Assembly: GCA_012521935.1 (NCBI GenBank)
Contig: JAAYLJ010000214.1
Span: forward strand, 1-7,413
Length of the DNA: 7,413 nucleotides
Direction: 5' to 3'
Origin: Campylobacteraceae bacterium
GTDB taxonomy: Bacteria > Campylobacterota > Campylobacteria > Campylobacterales > Campylobacteraceae
The translations under genes were made by a program, and so were the position numbers. Position 1 is the first letter of the stretch. Each line of letters opens with the position of its first letter. Under the pieces are notes generated by a model. That model worked only from the letters and a program-made list of their open reading frames with translations, was not told the DNA's origin and did not search any database. Positions 5,951 through 7,413 of the stretch are shown one piece after another.

Positions 5951-7199
5951 ATATATTTTTTGAAATCTCTACTCTGTTTCCACCAAGTTTTTTAGCATGA
6001 TAAAGCGCGCTATCAGCCTCATCTAAAAGTTCATCAAAGCTTAAATCATTTCCAAAACCAAGCCCAATAGAGAGTGTAATTTTTTTATTAAAAATTTTGC
6101 TATTTGCAATTAAAGCTCTAGTTTTTACAAACCAAGTCACAACCTCTTCTTTAGAGTATTCATTTAAAAATATGGCAAACTCTTCATTTCCAATTCTAGC
6201 TACAATATCAGAGCCTTTTGTGCTATTTTTTATGACTCTTGCTATCTCTTTAACGATATTTTGGGCATCATTGTTTAACTCTTTTTCTAAACTTGAAAAA
6301 TCATCTATCTCTATAAGTCCCAAATTTAACAGCTCCGCGCTACTAGCTAGCTCACTTACCTTCTCTTTTGCCTTAGAGAAAAATGTTTTTCTATTTAAAA
6401 GATTTGTAAGAGGATCTAAAGTATCAAAATTTGAAACTAATTTTATATTCTCCATTGCCTCTACGGTGTTATTGACTCTACATATAAACTCCTCTTTACT
6501 AAAAGGTGTAACTATAAAATCATTTGCACCATACTTTAAAAACCTTGCAGCAACGCCTTCTTCTTTTGGAGGGATAAGAGCAATAACCCCTAAAGAGTGC
6601 TTTGAATACTCTTTTCTTAAAGTTAAAAGAAGCTCAACTCCATCAATTACAGGCATTTTATAATCACTCACAACCAAAGAGATATCTTTATGATCTTCAA
6701 AATACCTCAAAGCTTCCTCGCCATGAGCAGCAACTAAGATATTAAACTGTTGGCTTTGTAAAATCGTTTTCATATTGTTTCTTGCAGGAATTGAGTCATC
6801 TACTATTAAAACTTTATGATTTCTATTTTTAAGGAGTCTATCTATCATTGAAAAAATATAATTTACATCATCCATATTGCCTTTAAAAACATAATCTACT
6901 ATGGGTTTTTGCTCAAAAAGTTCTTTTGTTTTTTTGTCTATATTTCCTGTTAAAACAATGACATTTATGTTTTTTGAAAGTATATAATCAACTATCTCGC
7001 CATCAGGCGCATCAGGTAGGTTTAAATCAAGCAAAGCCATGAAATAGTTTGAGTCATTTTTTACTACAAACTCTTTTGCCTCTTGCACTGTGTAGGCAAC
7101 ATCAACCTCAAGTTCTAGTGACATTTCTGTTTTTTTAGCAAGCAATTTTGCTAAAGTTTTATTATCCTCAACAATTAAAATTTTCTCTTTTTTACTCAT
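5949..7199 (-). CDS. cbrR: CbrR/PleD-like response regulator: REC-REC-degenerate GGDEF
   Basis: This is a 416-residue cytoplasmic signalling protein with two receiver domains and a C-terminal GGDEF domain, the PleD layout. It matches C. jejuni CbrR (a bile-resistance regulator) in architecture and neighbourhood. REC1 (about 5-125) looks intact: acidic E11/D12, phospho-acceptor D58, T84 and K106. REC2 (about 128-245) keeps D134/D135 and D179 but has Ile at 209 and Thr at 231 where the switch Thr/Ser and Lys are expected. The GGDEF domain (about 255-416) keeps DPLTNLLNR (262-270), but the signature is GNEEF (337-341). The PleD guanine- and phosphate-contact positions are changed (K to S302, N to E305, D to N314, final R to G), and the inhibitory RxxD is KGSD. 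I infer that it probably does not make c-di-GMP. The ATG overlaps the recN stop, with GGGG a few bases upstream. tatD follows after 9 bases. No cognate kinase is visible. Confidence 0.87.
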   Translation of the reverse strand: MSKKEKILIVEDNKTLAKLLAKKTEMSLELEVDVAYTVQEAKEFVVKNDSNYFMALLDLNLPDAPDGEIVDYILSKNINVIVLTGNIDKKTKELFEQKPIVDYVFKGNMDDVNYIFSMIDRLLKNRNHKVLIVDDSIPARNNMKTILQSQQFNILVAAHGEEALRYFEDHKDISLVVSDYKMPVIDGVELLLTLRKEYSKHSLGVIALIPPKEEGVAARFLKYGANDFIVTPFSKEEFICRVNNTVEAMENIKLVSNFDTLDPLTNLLNRKTFFSKAKEKVSELASSAELLNLGLIEIDDFSSLEKELNNDAQNIVKEIARVIKNSTKGSDIVARIGNEEFAIFLNEYSKEEVVTWFVKTRALIANSKIFNKKITLSIGLGFGNDLSFDELLDEADSALYHAKKLGGNRVEISKNI

Positions 7200-7413
7200 C
7201 TAACCCCGCTTAATAATGAATTTGCAAACTCTTTTGCTTCAATTGTAATTTTTTCACCACTTACCATTCTAGCAAGCTCCAAAAGCCTCTCTTCTTTGCT
7301 TAACTTCTTAACGCTACTCTCTTCACCACTTTTTTGAACCAGAAAATGCTCATTTGCTTTTGATGAGAGTTGCGGCTGATGTGAGATTGCAAAAATTTGA
7401 TAATTTTTTGATA
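7196..7413 (-). CDS. recN: RecN, DNA repair ATPase (C-terminal 71 residues; 5' part outside window)
   Basis: RecN is a cytoplasmic SMC-like ATPase that acts in recombinational repair of double-strand breaks. Only the C-terminal end is visible, read from the window edge to a TGA at 7196-7198. The visible part starts just after where Walker B would lie. It contains the typical RecN stretch FAISHQPQLSSKANEHFLVQ, corresponding to the family's 'ITHLPQ.A..AD.HF.V.K' segment with its switch histidine. It ends in the usual tail, which reads ERLLELARMVSGEKITIEA and then KEFANSLL. The catalytic head and the coiled coil are off-window. The stop overlaps the start of the downstream regulator gene in an ATGA, so the two are probably translationally coupled. 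In C. jejuni recN occupies the same position beside cbrR (from memory). The identification rests on a short fragment plus context. Confidence 0.88.
   Translation of the reverse strand, partial: SKNYQIFAISHQPQLSSKANEHFLVQKSGEESSVKKLSKEERLLELARMVSGEKITIEAKEFANSLLSGVR

Noticed and set aside
6097..6663. 188-codon open frame on the plus strand within the regulator gene
   Set aside because: It lies antisense inside a well-supported GGDEF/REC coding region, has no recognisable domain and is Ser/Phe/Leu-rich as expected of a reverse-complement shadow.
1..7413. CRISPR array, tRNA, insertion sequence or phage genes
   Set aside because: The window is almost fully covered by overlapping core genes. No periodic repeats, cloverleaf-like sequence, transposase motif or terminal inverted repeats were seen.

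Overview
The window is a compact, AT-rich stretch of bacterial core genome. It looks like a Campylobacterota (epsilonproteobacterial) chromosome, most likely Campylobacter or a close relative. The main reason is gene order: recN, a REC-REC-GGDEF regulator, tatD, an MltD-type lytic transglycosylase, rlpA, a KdsC phosphatase, lptC, lptA and engB. From memory, this matches the C. jejuni Cj0642-Cj0650 neighbourhood. The low-GC codon use fits. The species cannot be named from the sequence alone.

All eleven genes lie on the minus strand, so transcription runs from high to low coordinates. In that order they are: the 3' end of recN (to 7196), the CbrR/PleD-like regulator, tatD, mltD, rlpA, hisB, kdsC, lptC, lptA, engB and a short GNAT acetyltransferase (to 17). 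Nearly every junction overlaps: ATGA or TTGA 4-base overlaps, or 8-14 bases. The only gap longer than 9 bases is the 64-base tatD-mltD spacer. No terminator, RNA gene, repeat array, mobile element or plus-strand gene is supported. The set looks like one long operon, or two if a promoter sits in the spacer.

Functionally the operon is mainly about the cell envelope. MltD and RlpA are exported peptidoglycan-cleaving proteins. KdsC makes Kdo for the lipooligosaccharide core. LptC and LptA belong to the bridge that carries that glycolipid to the outer membrane. EngB is a ribosome-assembly GTPase. HisB (histidine synthesis) and the GNAT protein (possibly a short N-acetylglutamate synthase) add amino-acid metabolism. 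RecN (DNA repair) and TatD (metal-dependent nuclease family) complete the set.

The most interesting item is the regulator. It has the PleD domain layout, but its GGDEF domain and second receiver have lost many of the residues needed for catalysis and phospho-switching. No novel multi-gene system is apparent. Three genes (tatD, rlpA, kdsC) begin with TTG, and two genes (mltD, GNAT) have a better supported start slightly downstream of the longest possible one.
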